Assembly (NCBI GenBank): GCA_950295325.1
Contig: CATNTY010000004.1
Span: 1 to 47,283 of the forward strand
Direction: 5' to 3'
Source: Polytrichum commune
Taxonomy: Eukaryota; Streptophyta; Polytrichopsida; Polytrichales; Polytrichaceae
DNA: 47,283 nt
Both the position numbers and the translations under genes were made by a program. Shown in pieces: positions 31,275 through 39,666 of the stretch (positions are counted from its first letter, which is position 1; each line of letters opens with the position of its first letter). The notes below the pieces were generated by a model. That model was not told the origin of the DNA, did no database searches, and was given only the letters and a program-made list of their open reading frames with translations.

Positions 31275-33032
31275 ATGCCAGAGCCTATCGTCAGGGTCCC
31301 GATTGACGACGCGCCGTTCCAGAAGTTCCTCAAGCTTTTCGCCAAATACCGGCAGGACGTGACGGACTCGGCCGGCGATTGGGAGGACATCACCGACGCG
31401 ATCCGCGGCGGCGCCGAGGCTTCCGACGACGCGGCGGCATCGATCGACAAACAGAGCGAGGCCACCCGCCGGTTGAGCGAAGCGGAGGAGCGCCGCGACA
31501 AGAACCGCGAGAAAGCTGATCGCGATCGCGAAAAGGCAGCCGACCGCGAGGCCAAGCGCCTTAAGGAAGAACACGAAGCGCGGAAAAAGCAGCTCGATCA
31601 GGTCCATGAATACACCCGCTCGGTCACCGGCATGGTGGAGAGCTTCGGCAAGTGGTCGGCCGGCGGCGCGGCCGGCGGAGTCGGCAAGGCCATCTCGGGC
31701 TTCGGCGCGGGCCTTGGTGGCGAAGGCGGTATTGGCCGTCTGGCGGGCATGCTCCTCGGCGGCCTGGGCGGCGCTGTGGCGGGCGTGGGGCTCGCTGTGG
31801 AGGCGGGGGGCGCCGCTGCCGGCGTGGTGGCCGACAAGGGCCGCTCTGCCCGCGGCTACGGCGTCGGCTACTCGAAGCTGCAGGCTTACGAGACGAACCT
31901 GCAGCAGTTCGTCGATGTGGACGGCGTGCTTGGCAACCTCTCGGCCGCGCAGAACGATCCGCGACAATGGTCACCCTTCTCTGCGCTCGGCATCAAGAAC
32001 CCGCGCGGCATGGGGGTCGACCAGCTGTTCGAGCAAGTACTCCGCAGGTCGAAGGGGCTGTACCAGAAAAACCCCATTCTGGCGCAGAACGTGCTCGGGC
32101 CGCTGGGGATCGATCCTGGTGCGCTGCGTCGCCTGAGCGACCCGCACGCGAGCCTCGACACTGCGATCAAGGGCGCAGACGATTGGGCGAAAAAGAACAA
32201 GGTATCCGACGACACCGTGCAGAAGATGACCAACCTCTCGAACGCGGTGGATCTTCTAAACAAGCAGGTCGAAAACTTCGCGACCAACGCGATGGCGCCG
32301 CTGGCCGACAAGACCATGGGCGTGGTCAAGGGATTCGGCGACATGATCGATGACCTTAAGGTGATCGTGCCTTGGCTGGACAAATGGGCGAAGATCATCT
32401 CTCCGAGCGCGATCGCGCACGAGGTCAAGGATCTCGGCACGATCCACACCAGCGGCGGCGTGAAGGTGAAGGATACCCCGTTCGGAAAGGCGCTCGGATT
32501 CGTTGGTGGCGTAGGCCAGTCCATCTATGACAGCGTGTTCGGCAAGGGTGGCCATTCGATCGCAGACCGGAACAACAACCCCGGCAATATCATGCGCAAT
32601 GGTCAGTACAGGCATTTTGCCACAATGCAGGCCGGCTTTGATGCGATGGCCCACCAGGTCCAGATCGACTATAACAAGCACGGATCGCACACGATTGCTG
32701 CGCTGATCAACGGATCGGATCACCCCTGGTCGAGCGAATATGCTCCCGGCAACTCTCACGCATCGGCGATGAACTATATCGCCCACGTCTCTGGTGCCTT
32801 GGGCGTGCGCGGCGACCAGCAAATCAACCTCAATGACCCGAAAGTGCTCGCAACCGTCGCGCGCGCCATGTACGAGTTCGAGAGCGGCCACCGGTCCCAA
32901 GGTGGCAGCGGTGGGGCGCGCCCCACGACCAGCCCGACGCCGCGGCACGTCCACCACTACCACCACCACAAGATCGAGAATAAGACCGGCGCGTCAGTGA
33001 CCGTCCAGTCGAACGCGATGGGAGGCGGCTGA
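31275..33032 (+). CDS. Tail tape measure protein with murein-hydrolase-like C-terminus
   Basis: 585 aa. Residues ~50-115 form a charged coiled coil (ATRRLSEAEERRDKNREKAD). Residues ~120-200 are Gly/Ala-rich and hydrophobic, as in the membrane-active part of tape measures. Residues ~430-530 carry NNNPGNIMRNGQYRHFA, AGFDAMAHQVQIDYNKHG and AMNYIAHVSGALGV, the pattern of phage structural transglycosylase (P5-like) domains that open the peptidoglycan at entry. A His-rich stretch (RHVHHYHHHKI) is near the C-terminus. At about 1.5 angstrom per residue the tail would be no longer than ~90 nm. Confidence 0.82.
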   Translation: MPEPIVRVPIDDAPFQKFLKLFAKYRQDVTDSAGDWEDITDAIRGGAEASDDAAASIDKQSEATRRLSEAEERRDKNREKADRDREKAADREAKRLKEEHEARKKQLDQVHEYTRSVTGMVESFGKWSAGGAAGGVGKAISGFGAGLGGEGGIGRLAGMLLGGLGGAVAGVGLAVEAGGAAAGVVADKGRSARGYGVGYSKLQAYETNLQQFVDVDGVLGNLSAAQNDPRQWSPFSALGIKNPRGMGVDQLFEQVLRRSKGLYQKNPILAQNVLGPLGIDPGALRRLSDPHASLDTAIKGADDWAKKNKVSDDTVQKMTNLSNAVDLLNKQVENFATNAMAPLADKTMGVVKGFGDMIDDLKVIVPWLDKWAKIISPSAIAHEVKDLGTIHTSGGVKVKDTPFGKALGFVGGVGQSIYDSVFGKGGHSIADRNNNPGNIMRNGQYRHFATMQAGFDAMAHQVQIDYNKHGSHTIAALINGSDHPWSSEYAPGNSHASAMNYIAHVSGALGVRGDQQINLNDPKVLATVARAMYEFESGHRSQGGSGGARPTTSPTPRHVHHYHHHKIENKTGASVTVQSNAMGGG

Positions 33033-33826
33033 TGGCATCGGCCCCCCCCAACACCCGCGCCTCGTTCACATCGCAATATGAGATATCGCCGATCGTCCTA
33101 GTCGGCGGCGCGGCGGGCGCCGGTGGCAGCTTGGCGATATCGTCGCTGCTCAGCGCGCAGAGCTTCCCGAACGGCGTCACGGGAGGCGCAGCAAGCGCCG
33201 GTGCCAGCTTCTTCGGCCATTTCCGGCTGCTGCCTGGCGGCAACCTCATGTCGAACGAGTTCGCTGAATATCCTGTCGCCAACCAGACCGTCGCTGCGAA
33301 CGCGGTGATCACCGCGCCGTTGAACTTCGCGCTCGAAATGCTGGTGCCCGCCAGCGCCGGGGTCACCTTCGCGAATCGCCGACAGATCATGACCGCGCTC
33401 AAGGCGACCCTCGATAGCCACACCGCGCAGGGCGGCTGGTACAATGTCGACACCCCGTCCTACCTCTATCAGGGGTGCCTGCTGCGCTCGCTGACCGACG
33501 GCACCGAGATTGACGAGGGTGGCCAGGTCCAGGTCCGGTTCGTCTGGAATTTCTACCAGCCCCTGATCACGATCGCCGCTGCGCAGGCCGCGCAGAACCA
33601 GGCGATGACGAAGATCAGCACGCAGACCAAGACCACTGGCGACCCGCCGAATTCCGAGACGATCTCGCTTGGCATCGGCCAGCCCTCTTCGAACATCGGC
33701 AGCTCGCTCTCGCCGGCGAGCAGCGGCGCGTCGGCGGCCACGGTGGCACCGACCTCGCAGTCGGCCGGTGCCCTGCCGTCGGTCTCGTCCGTCGCCCCCA
33801 TCGCGCCTGGGAGCCTCCTTGGATGA
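33032..33826 (+). CDS. Tail/baseplate protein after tape measure
   Basis: 264 aa, start in a TGATG overlap with the tape measure gene. The N-terminal 200 residues are beta-rich, with FFGHFRLLPGGNLMSNEFAE and WYNVDTPSYLYQGCLLRSL. The last 50 are a Ser/Ala/Thr/Pro-rich low-complexity tail (SLSPASSGASAATVAPTS). Lying between the tape measure and the baseplate plug, it is probably a tube-to-hub adaptor. No family named with certainty. Confidence 0.65.
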   Translation: MASAPPNTRASFTSQYEISPIVLVGGAAGAGGSLAISSLLSAQSFPNGVTGGAASAGASFFGHFRLLPGGNLMSNEFAEYPVANQTVAANAVITAPLNFALEMLVPASAGVTFANRRQIMTALKATLDSHTAQGGWYNVDTPSYLYQGCLLRSLTDGTEIDEGGQVQVRFVWNFYQPLITIAAAQAAQNQAMTKISTQTKTTGDPPNSETISLGIGQPSSNIGSSLSPASSGASAATVAPTSQSAGALPSVSSVAPIAPGSLLG

Positions 33827-34095
33827 GCACGCTGACCCCCTTCACGCCGCGGACGAACGCCAACTTTGCGTTCCTGCCGACGCTCGACGGCGAGCAGTAC
33901 AATGTGGTGGTGACATGGTCGCTATTTGGCCGGCGCTGGATCCTCAACGTTTATACGCTCGCTGGCGTTTGGGTGCTCTCCAAGCCGCTGCGCTCTTCGC
34001 CGCCGGACTATCCGATCAATCTGGTGCAGGGCTATTTCACGACCTCGACGCTGGTGTTCCTGGACGCCTCGCAAACCTTCGTGGTCTCACCCTAG
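33823..34095 (+). CDS. Baseplate plug protein (cyanophage Pam3 gp18-like)
   Basis: 90 aa, ATGA overlap with the upstream gene. FLPTLDGEQYNVVVTWSLF, RRWILNVYTLAGVWV and LVQGYFTTSTLVFLD give the short beta-protein pattern of the baseplate plug described for simple contractile phages, which closes the hub lumen. The order tape measure, adaptor, plug, hub, spike supports this. Confidence 0.7.
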   Translation: MSTLTPFTPRTNANFAFLPTLDGEQYNVVVTWSLFGRRWILNVYTLAGVWVLSKPLRSSPPDYPINLVQGYFTTSTLVFLDASQTFVVSP

Positions 34096-34096
34096 A

Positions 34097-35143
34097 ATGT
34101 CGCGTTACTACAATATCATCGTGTCGCCCGAGACAGGCGCGCCGATCGGTGGCGGGCAGCCGAGCCAGAACGCCGGTGCGCAATGGACGAACCTGGTCAA
34201 CGGCAAGGCCGACCTGGGCGCCCAATGCGTCGAGTTCAATATCCCCGTCTACAGCTTCGACACGCCGGCCGGGCAGCCGACGGTGCGGATCTATATGCCA
34301 TCGAAGGCGCAGATTTCGCAGGCCTCCGATTTCAACGGCGCCAACATCAAGATCTATGGCGGGATGATGGCAGGCCTGCCGCTGGCGACCGGGCAGGCGC
34401 CGCAAGCCGGGCTGCTCTTCTCGGGCCAAATATACCAGGCGTTCGCCAACTGGATGGGTACCGTCCAGACCCTCGATTTCGTCCTCACGGGCGATGGGGG
34501 TGCGACGCAGACGAATCCGGCCGCGCTGTCGTTCCTCTGGAAGAAGGGGCGGCCGCTCGCCGAGGTCATCACCAACACCCTGCAGTCGGCCTATCCGCAG
34601 AACAAGGTCCAGGTGAACATCGCCGACAACCTGGTGCTGACCCAGGACGAGGCGGGTGTCTACAAGACCATCCAGCAGTTCGCGACCTATGTGCGCGGGG
34701 TCTCGCAGCAGATCAATTCGCAGAAGACCTACCCCGGGGTGCGGATCACGCTGGTCGACGGCACCTTCACGGTTTCGGACGGCACCCCGCCAACCAGCGG
34801 CTCGGTAGCAGCGGCCATACCGATCGCCATCCAGGACCTGATCGGCTCGCCAACATGGCTCGACCCGGTGACCATCCAGTTCAGCACCGTGCTGCGCTCG
34901 GATATCCAGGTCGGCACCGATATCAGCTTTCCTCCGCTGGCCGCGGCCATGGTGCAGACCTCGGCGTCGACGGCGGTACCGGGCCGCGATGCGAACACCT
35001 TTAACGGGACGTGGTCGATCGCCTATGTCATGCACGTCGGCAACTCGCGCGCGCCTGACGCGCAAAGCTGGGTGACCGTCTTCCAGGCCCGTACCAACGC
35101 TGCCGGCGCGTCGGTGAACACCGGATCGGACACCTCATCGTGA
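34097..35143 (+). CDS. Baseplate hub protein
   Basis: 348 aa from the ATG at 34097, two bases after the plug stop. Landmarks: AQCVEFNIPVYSFDTPAGQP, FSGQIYQAFANWMGTVQTLD, and ESLIGSP-type IQDLIGSPTWLDPVTIQFST. The split into two barrel-like halves and its place before the spike gene fit the gp27/gpD-like hub. The frame is open upstream to 33926 but that overlaps the plug gene. It ends in a GTGA overlap with the spike. Confidence 0.75.
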   Translation: MSRYYNIIVSPETGAPIGGGQPSQNAGAQWTNLVNGKADLGAQCVEFNIPVYSFDTPAGQPTVRIYMPSKAQISQASDFNGANIKIYGGMMAGLPLATGQAPQAGLLFSGQIYQAFANWMGTVQTLDFVLTGDGGATQTNPAALSFLWKKGRPLAEVITNTLQSAYPQNKVQVNIADNLVLTQDEAGVYKTIQQFATYVRGVSQQINSQKTYPGVRITLVDGTFTVSDGTPPTSGSVAAAIPIAIQDLIGSPTWLDPVTIQFSTVLRSDIQVGTDISFPPLAAAMVQTSASTAVPGRDANTFNGTWSIAYVMHVGNSRAPDAQSWVTVFQARTNAAGASVNTGSDTSS

Positions 35144-35706
35144 GCGAATTCACCAACAACGAGCACAAGACGCCTTACGCGCAGTCAATGCATAAATTTG
35201 CCGGCGGCAAGGTGGGGGACGGCGTTCAGGCGCTCGGCAAGGGCCTGCCCTGCACAGTGGTCTCGGTGGATGGCCCGGGGATCGTCACCGTCAATTTCGC
35301 GGTGGCCACCACGCCAGCACCACTGCCAACCATGCAGGTCCCGGTCGCCAAGCCACCCTATGTCCAATATCCGATTCAACCCGGCGATATCGGGGTGGTG
35401 ACCTCTGCCGACGTTCGGCTCGGCGGCCTTACCGGGCTCGGCGGGGGCACGCCGAACCTGCAGGACACCGTCGGCAATCTGTCGGGCCTGTGGTTCACAT
35501 GGCTGGGCCATAAGGACGAGGCCTTCCTGGATCCCGAGGCGCTGGCGCTGAACGGCAATATCACTTGCACGCCGGCGGCGCTGGGCTTCTTCGCTAAAGG
35601 CAAGGTGAGCAAGCAAAGCCTGCCCGGTCCCGCCACCGATCTGGCGTCCACCATGGCGCTGGCCAATGCGATCCGGCTGGCGCTCATCAACTACGGGCTG
35701 GCATAA
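35140..35706 (+). CDS. Baseplate central spike (gpV/gp45-like)
   Basis: 188 aa from a GTG in a GTGA overlap. An OB-fold segment (PCTVVSVDGPGIVTVNFAV, YVQYPIQPGDIGVV) is followed by a Gly-rich stretch and strands typical of membrane-piercing spikes. The trimeric spike would cap the tube and pierce the outer membrane. No His-x-His iron site is obvious at the C-terminus. Confidence 0.78.
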   Translation: MSEFTNNEHKTPYAQSMHKFAGGKVGDGVQALGKGLPCTVVSVDGPGIVTVNFAVATTPAPLPTMQVPVAKPPYVQYPIQPGDIGVVTSADVRLGGLTGLGGGTPNLQDTVGNLSGLWFTWLGHKDEAFLDPEALALNGNITCTPAALGFFAKGKVSKQSLPGPATDLASTMALANAIRLALINYGLA

Positions 35707-36104
35707 TGCGAACCTGGGGCCGGGTGCCGGCGACAACCGAGAATTACACCGGCGATCCCTCGCTGCTGCCCATCTCGCCCGAATTCCCTGACGGCTATAT
35801 CTGGGTTGAGGTCTCGACGGACGAGAACGGGTTCAGCGATGCAGTCTGGCTGACCACGCTGGCGCAGGTCCTGCAGCTCAACCTCAACGAGTCCCCGATG
35901 TTCGGATCCTACGGCATCCCCGCCGCCACCGCGGTCGCGACCCAGGTCACGCCCGACTATTACGCCTCGCTGACGCAGCAGAATTTTGCCCCCTATTTTG
36001 TAGCGCTGGTGCTCTCGCAGATTGCCGGATCGATCGATCCAAAATATCAGATCAACGCGACGACGAACCCCGGCGCTGTGATCCCTAACCCGGTGCCGAT
36101 GTGA
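35706..36104 (+). CDS. Baseplate wedge protein (gp25/W-like)
   Basis: 132 aa, start overlapping the spike stop (TAATG). WVEVSTDENGFSDAVWLTTL, LQLNLNESPMFGSYGIPA and TPDYYASLTQQNFAPYF are characteristic of the gp25-like family that initiates sheath assembly on the baseplate. Followed by baseplate J after one base. Confidence 0.8.
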   Translation: MRTWGRVPATTENYTGDPSLLPISPEFPDGYIWVEVSTDENGFSDAVWLTTLAQVLQLNLNESPMFGSYGIPAATAVATQVTPDYYASLTQQNFAPYFVALVLSQIAGSIDPKYQINATTNPGAVIPNPVPM

Positions 36105-36105
36105 T

Positions 36106-37542
36106 ATGACCGAACCGACCATCTCGCTGAACATCGCCGTCACGGCCGCTGGCGCGCAGCCTACGCCGCCGTCCGCGATCTGGTCCAACTACATCACCGC
36201 GGTCGCGGCCTTCAACCCGGGTTATACGATCCTGCCCGCCGGCCTGATCGAGGACCTTTCGAGTACGGCGGTGGGCGGCATCGCGCTGATCGATTCTGCC
36301 GCAGTCGAGACCATCAACTCGCTCACCCCGTTCGGGGCGAACCCCTACCTCCTGCAGGAGCTGGGGAATATCTATGGCATCCAGCCGGGGCTCATCTCGA
36401 ACACCTCGGTCTATGTCCAGTTCACCGGGCCAGATGGCCTGCAGATTCCGATCGGCTACCTCGTGTCGGACGGCACCTATCAATATCAGGTGCAGGACGG
36501 CGGGGTGATCCTGACCGGCGGCCAGTCGGCGCAGCTCTATTGCCTCGCAACGCAGGCGGGCAGTTTCGCTGTCCCCGCCGGCACCGTGACAACGATCATT
36601 TCCTCGATCCCGCCCGGCGTCGACCTGACGGTCACCAACGCCCTGGATGGCACCCCGTCGGGCGGTCAGCAGACCCAGGCCCAATATGCTGCCCAGGTCC
36701 TGCAGGCGGGCCTCGTGGCGGGCCAGGGCTCGGCATCGATGTGCAAGGCCTTGCTTGCGCAAATTCCCGGCGTGCAGCCGCGGCTCGTGTCGGTGGCGCA
36801 GATCGATGGCGGTGGCTGGGAGGTCATCTGCGGCGGCGGCGACCCCTACGCAATCGCCAACGCGATCTATTCCTCTGGCCTCGATATCTCGACGCTGGTC
36901 GGGTCGACGATCGACGTGCTCCACATCACGAACGCGAACCCGGGCGTGGTCACCACGGACCTGGATCATGGCCTGGTCACCGGGCAGAGCAACGTGACGA
37001 TCGCTGGGGTGGTTGGGATGACCGGAGTCAACGGCGGCCCCTATACGGTCACCGTGATCGACGAGAAGACCTTCTCGTTCGGGGTCGATACCAGAGCATC
37101 CGGCACCTATGTCTCGGGCGGTGTCGTCCAGCCCAACGCGCGCAACATCGTGGTCAACATCTCCGATTACCCGGATATCTACACGGTCCCCTTCGTGAAC
37201 CCGCTGGCGCAGCCCGTGATCGTGCAACTGTCATGGAACAGCATCTCGCCCAATTTCGTCAGCGACGTCGCGGTCGCGCAGCTAGGTGCGCTGGCGATCA
37301 CCAACTACATCAACTCGATCGCTGTGGGCGCACCGATCAACCTCTACGCGGCCGAGGACGTCTTCGTCAGCTCGATCCTGACGCTCTTCGGGAACGATCG
37401 CTCGCTGATTTCGCAGATGGAATGGACCATCTCGATCAACGGCGTTGAGACCCCGCCGAACGAGAATACCTTCCTAGTCTACGGCGACCCGGAGGGATAT
37501 TTCACGACCACGACCCCCCAGGTCACCATCAGCAAGATTTAA
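36106..37542 (+). CDS. Baseplate J-like protein with inserted beta-domain
   Basis: 478 aa. J-family features: a helical N-terminus, LIDSAAVETINSLTPFGANP, YLLQELGNIYGI, VYVQFTGPDGLQIPIGYLV, and a C-terminal SQMEWTISINGVETPPNENT. It forms the wedge ring of the contractile baseplate. Residues ~270-341 (LDHGLVTGQSNVTIAGVV, PYTVTVIDEKTFSFGV, YVSGGVV) are an insertion of the same beta-domain type seen in the sheath and decoration proteins. Confidence 0.88.
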   Translation: MTEPTISLNIAVTAAGAQPTPPSAIWSNYITAVAAFNPGYTILPAGLIEDLSSTAVGGIALIDSAAVETINSLTPFGANPYLLQELGNIYGIQPGLISNTSVYVQFTGPDGLQIPIGYLVSDGTYQYQVQDGGVILTGGQSAQLYCLATQAGSFAVPAGTVTTIISSIPPGVDLTVTNALDGTPSGGQQTQAQYAAQVLQAGLVAGQGSASMCKALLAQIPGVQPRLVSVAQIDGGGWEVICGGGDPYAIANAIYSSGLDISTLVGSTIDVLHITNANPGVVTTDLDHGLVTGQSNVTIAGVVGMTGVNGGPYTVTVIDEKTFSFGVDTRASGTYVSGGVVQPNARNIVVNISDYPDIYTVPFVNPLAQPVIVQLSWNSISPNFVSDVAVAQLGALAITNYINSIAVGAPINLYAAEDVFVSSILTLFGNDRSLISQMEWTISINGVETPPNENTFLVYGDPEGYFTTTTPQVTISKI

Positions 37543-37554
37543 GGAACACCGGCA

Positions 37555-38571
37555 ATGGCAGGCAAGGTTCTATTTTCCGGTGGGCGCATCGACAGCGTCA
37601 ACATCATTTCCGGGAACCCTTACGATTTCGTGGGGGGGGGATATAACAGCGCCTTCGCCGACAGCTGCATCCGTTTCTCGAATGCCAAGTTCGGCAACCT
37701 GTTCTATGATCCGGCGGCCGCACCGCTGCTCTCGCCCTATACCTCGCCGGCGGGGAATACGATCTACTTCCACATGGAGTATGAGTACGGCGATGGCGGT
37801 GGCCCGGGCGGCGAGCTGATCACGCTGCTCGACTCGACTGGCGAACCGTGGGTACGCCTGACCGGCGACTTCGACCTGCAGTACAACAGCGGCACCGGCA
37901 GCGCGCCAATATGGACGACGATCGGCACCACGGCGAACACCTATAATCTCCTGACGGCGATCGACCTCGTCGTTGTCATGGCTACCAGCGGCCCTCACAC
38001 GGCCTCCCTGATCCTCAACGGGACGCAGTACATCGCCCCGGCCAATTTCACATGCTCGGGCTTGACGGCCGCTGGGCTCGGGCAGTGGACCATCAACGGG
38101 GGGGCTCCTCAGCTGTTCGGCTCCGAGATAATGGTGACCGAGAACATCTCGACGGTCGGGGCGCATGTAAAGACCTCACGCGGTACCGCTGCCGGCACCT
38201 ATACCGCGTGGGCCGGCACCGTCGCCGACGTCAACCAGCCGGTGAACAGCGAGGGCGCTTTCAACCAAGCGCTGACGGCCGGGCTCAAGCAGTCCTACGA
38301 CATGAGCGCCATCACGGTACCCGCCGGCTATGAGATCGCATCCATGTTCTACTGGCTGACCGCGAAGAACGCGGGCTCCGGCTCGCCAGCGAACATCGAG
38401 GCCATCTGCCGGCCGAACACCACCGACCATATCTCGGGCGACCTCAACGGCATGGGGGTGGCGTTCAATTCGGTCGGGGCGCAGTACCCGGTCAACCCCG
38501 ACACCTCGCAGCCGTGGAACCAGACGGCGTGGAATATCCCGACCCAGATGGGTTACGAGAGCGCGGCATAA
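37555..38571 (+). CDS. Tail-tip / receptor-binding candidate protein
   Basis: 338 aa. Beta-rich with TIYFHMEYEYGDGGGPGGEL, VRLTGDFDLQYNSGTGS and HTASLILNGTQYIAPANF, resembling a concanavalin-like lectin sandwich in the first two thirds. The rest (MSAITVPAGYEIASMFYWL) looks like a second sandwich. It stands between baseplate J and the next fibre, so a carbohydrate-binding tail-tip role is likely. No family named. Confidence 0.6.
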   Translation: MAGKVLFSGGRIDSVNIISGNPYDFVGGGYNSAFADSCIRFSNAKFGNLFYDPAAAPLLSPYTSPAGNTIYFHMEYEYGDGGGPGGELITLLDSTGEPWVRLTGDFDLQYNSGTGSAPIWTTIGTTANTYNLLTAIDLVVVMATSGPHTASLILNGTQYIAPANFTCSGLTAAGLGQWTINGGAPQLFGSEIMVTENISTVGAHVKTSRGTAAGTYTAWAGTVADVNQPVNSEGAFNQALTAGLKQSYDMSAITVPAGYEIASMFYWLTAKNAGSGSPANIEAICRPNTTDHISGDLNGMGVAFNSVGAQYPVNPDTSQPWNQTAWNIPTQMGYESAA

Positions 38572-38583
38572 GGGGCCTGACAG

Positions 38584-39597
38584 ATGCTTGCTAATCGTAT
38601 CAAGGCCACTTGCACCACGACCGGAACCGGCACGGTCACGCCGCTCACCGCGACGTCGGCTGACTACCTCCCATGGACTGGCCTCGCCAACGGGTCCTAC
38701 TCCTACCTGCTCAACAACAGTGTCGGCAATTGGGAGTTGGGCGTTGGGGTCTGGAACGGCACCACGCTCACGCGCCCAGGTCCGGGGGTTGACGCCAATT
38801 TCGAGAGTTCCACCGGCGCGCTCCTCGTCCTCGCAGGCACCACGATCGTCTCTTGCGTCGCGCTCGCCAGTAACTTCGGCGGCGCGATCGAGGTCAGCGA
38901 CGGGACGAATGACTTCAGCGGGATCACAAAGCTCCTTTTCTCCGACGCGACAGTGTCCAATCCGTCCTCGGGCGAAGCGGAGATCAATGTCACTGGAGGC
39001 GGTGGAGGCCATGCTTATGAAGCCTTTGGTGCTTTACCAGCATCATCAACGTTTACACATGGAGGAGCTTCAACAGGATCGACAGCAGTTGATAGTACAA
39101 AAAGCATTCTTATTGAATCTTCTGCAAACGGTCAAAATACCATTGAAACGTGGCTAGTTGCAGCACCTGCAGCCCCTTTTGACGTTTATGCGCGTGTGAA
39201 GCTTGACGTCTTTAGTAGTGGAGCGAATAACACGCAATTTGGTCTTATTTTACAAGATAGTATTACCGGAAAGATAATCTTAAATACAATTACTTATCAA
39301 AATAACTTAGTAATACAGAATTGGAATAATCCTTCGTCCTTTTCAAGCGCGCCAGGAAATGTGAATTTCTATAACTCTAGTAGTTTAGGAAATATATGGC
39401 TACGCATGAGAGATGATGGAGTAAATATTACTACATATTATGGATATGATGGGCTGACGTGGATACAGTCAACTACCCAAACCCGCGCCTCATTTATGAG
39501 CAACGGTGCGGACCATTATGGTTTTTGCCTTGTCCCAGGCAGTGGTTCTGGGGCAAACGGAGTCATTACGTCGATAAGTACAACAACACCTACATGA
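38584..39597 (+). CDS. Chimeric tail fibre with AT-rich distal domain
   Basis: 337 aa. Residues 1-140 have the GC-rich coding of the phage (VTPLTATSADYLPWTGLA, LEVGVW-like WELGVGVWNGTTLTRP) and resemble virion-attachment regions of fibres. After a Gly linker near residue 140, from about base 39003, the DNA turns AT-rich to the end. This part encodes an Asn/Ser/Tyr-rich beta-sandwich (ILIESSANGQNTIETWLV, WLRMRDDGVNITTYYGYDG) like LamG/DUF1349-type lectins. The composition break at a domain border indicates an acquired receptor-binding domain. Confidence 0.78.
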   Translation: MLANRIKATCTTTGTGTVTPLTATSADYLPWTGLANGSYSYLLNNSVGNWELGVGVWNGTTLTRPGPGVDANFESSTGALLVLAGTTIVSCVALASNFGGAIEVSDGTNDFSGITKLLFSDATVSNPSSGEAEINVTGGGGGHAYEAFGALPASSTFTHGGASTGSTAVDSTKSILIESSANGQNTIETWLVAAPAAPFDVYARVKLDVFSSGANNTQFGLILQDSITGKIILNTITYQNNLVIQNWNNPSSFSSAPGNVNFYNSSSLGNIWLRMRDDGVNITTYYGYDGLTWIQSTTQTRASFMSNGADHYGFCLVPGSGSGANGVITSISTTTPT

Positions 39598-39666
39598 TTA
39601 GGGCCTGGGGCATCCTACTTGTCTGCAACAATTCTGCAATAACTGTGTCCTGTCGGGAATAATTAG

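Noticed and set aside
36085-37227. 380-codon minus-strand ORF opposite baseplate J
   Set aside because: Antisense shadow, Asp/Arg-rich, no ribosome site, opposite a clear baseplate gene.
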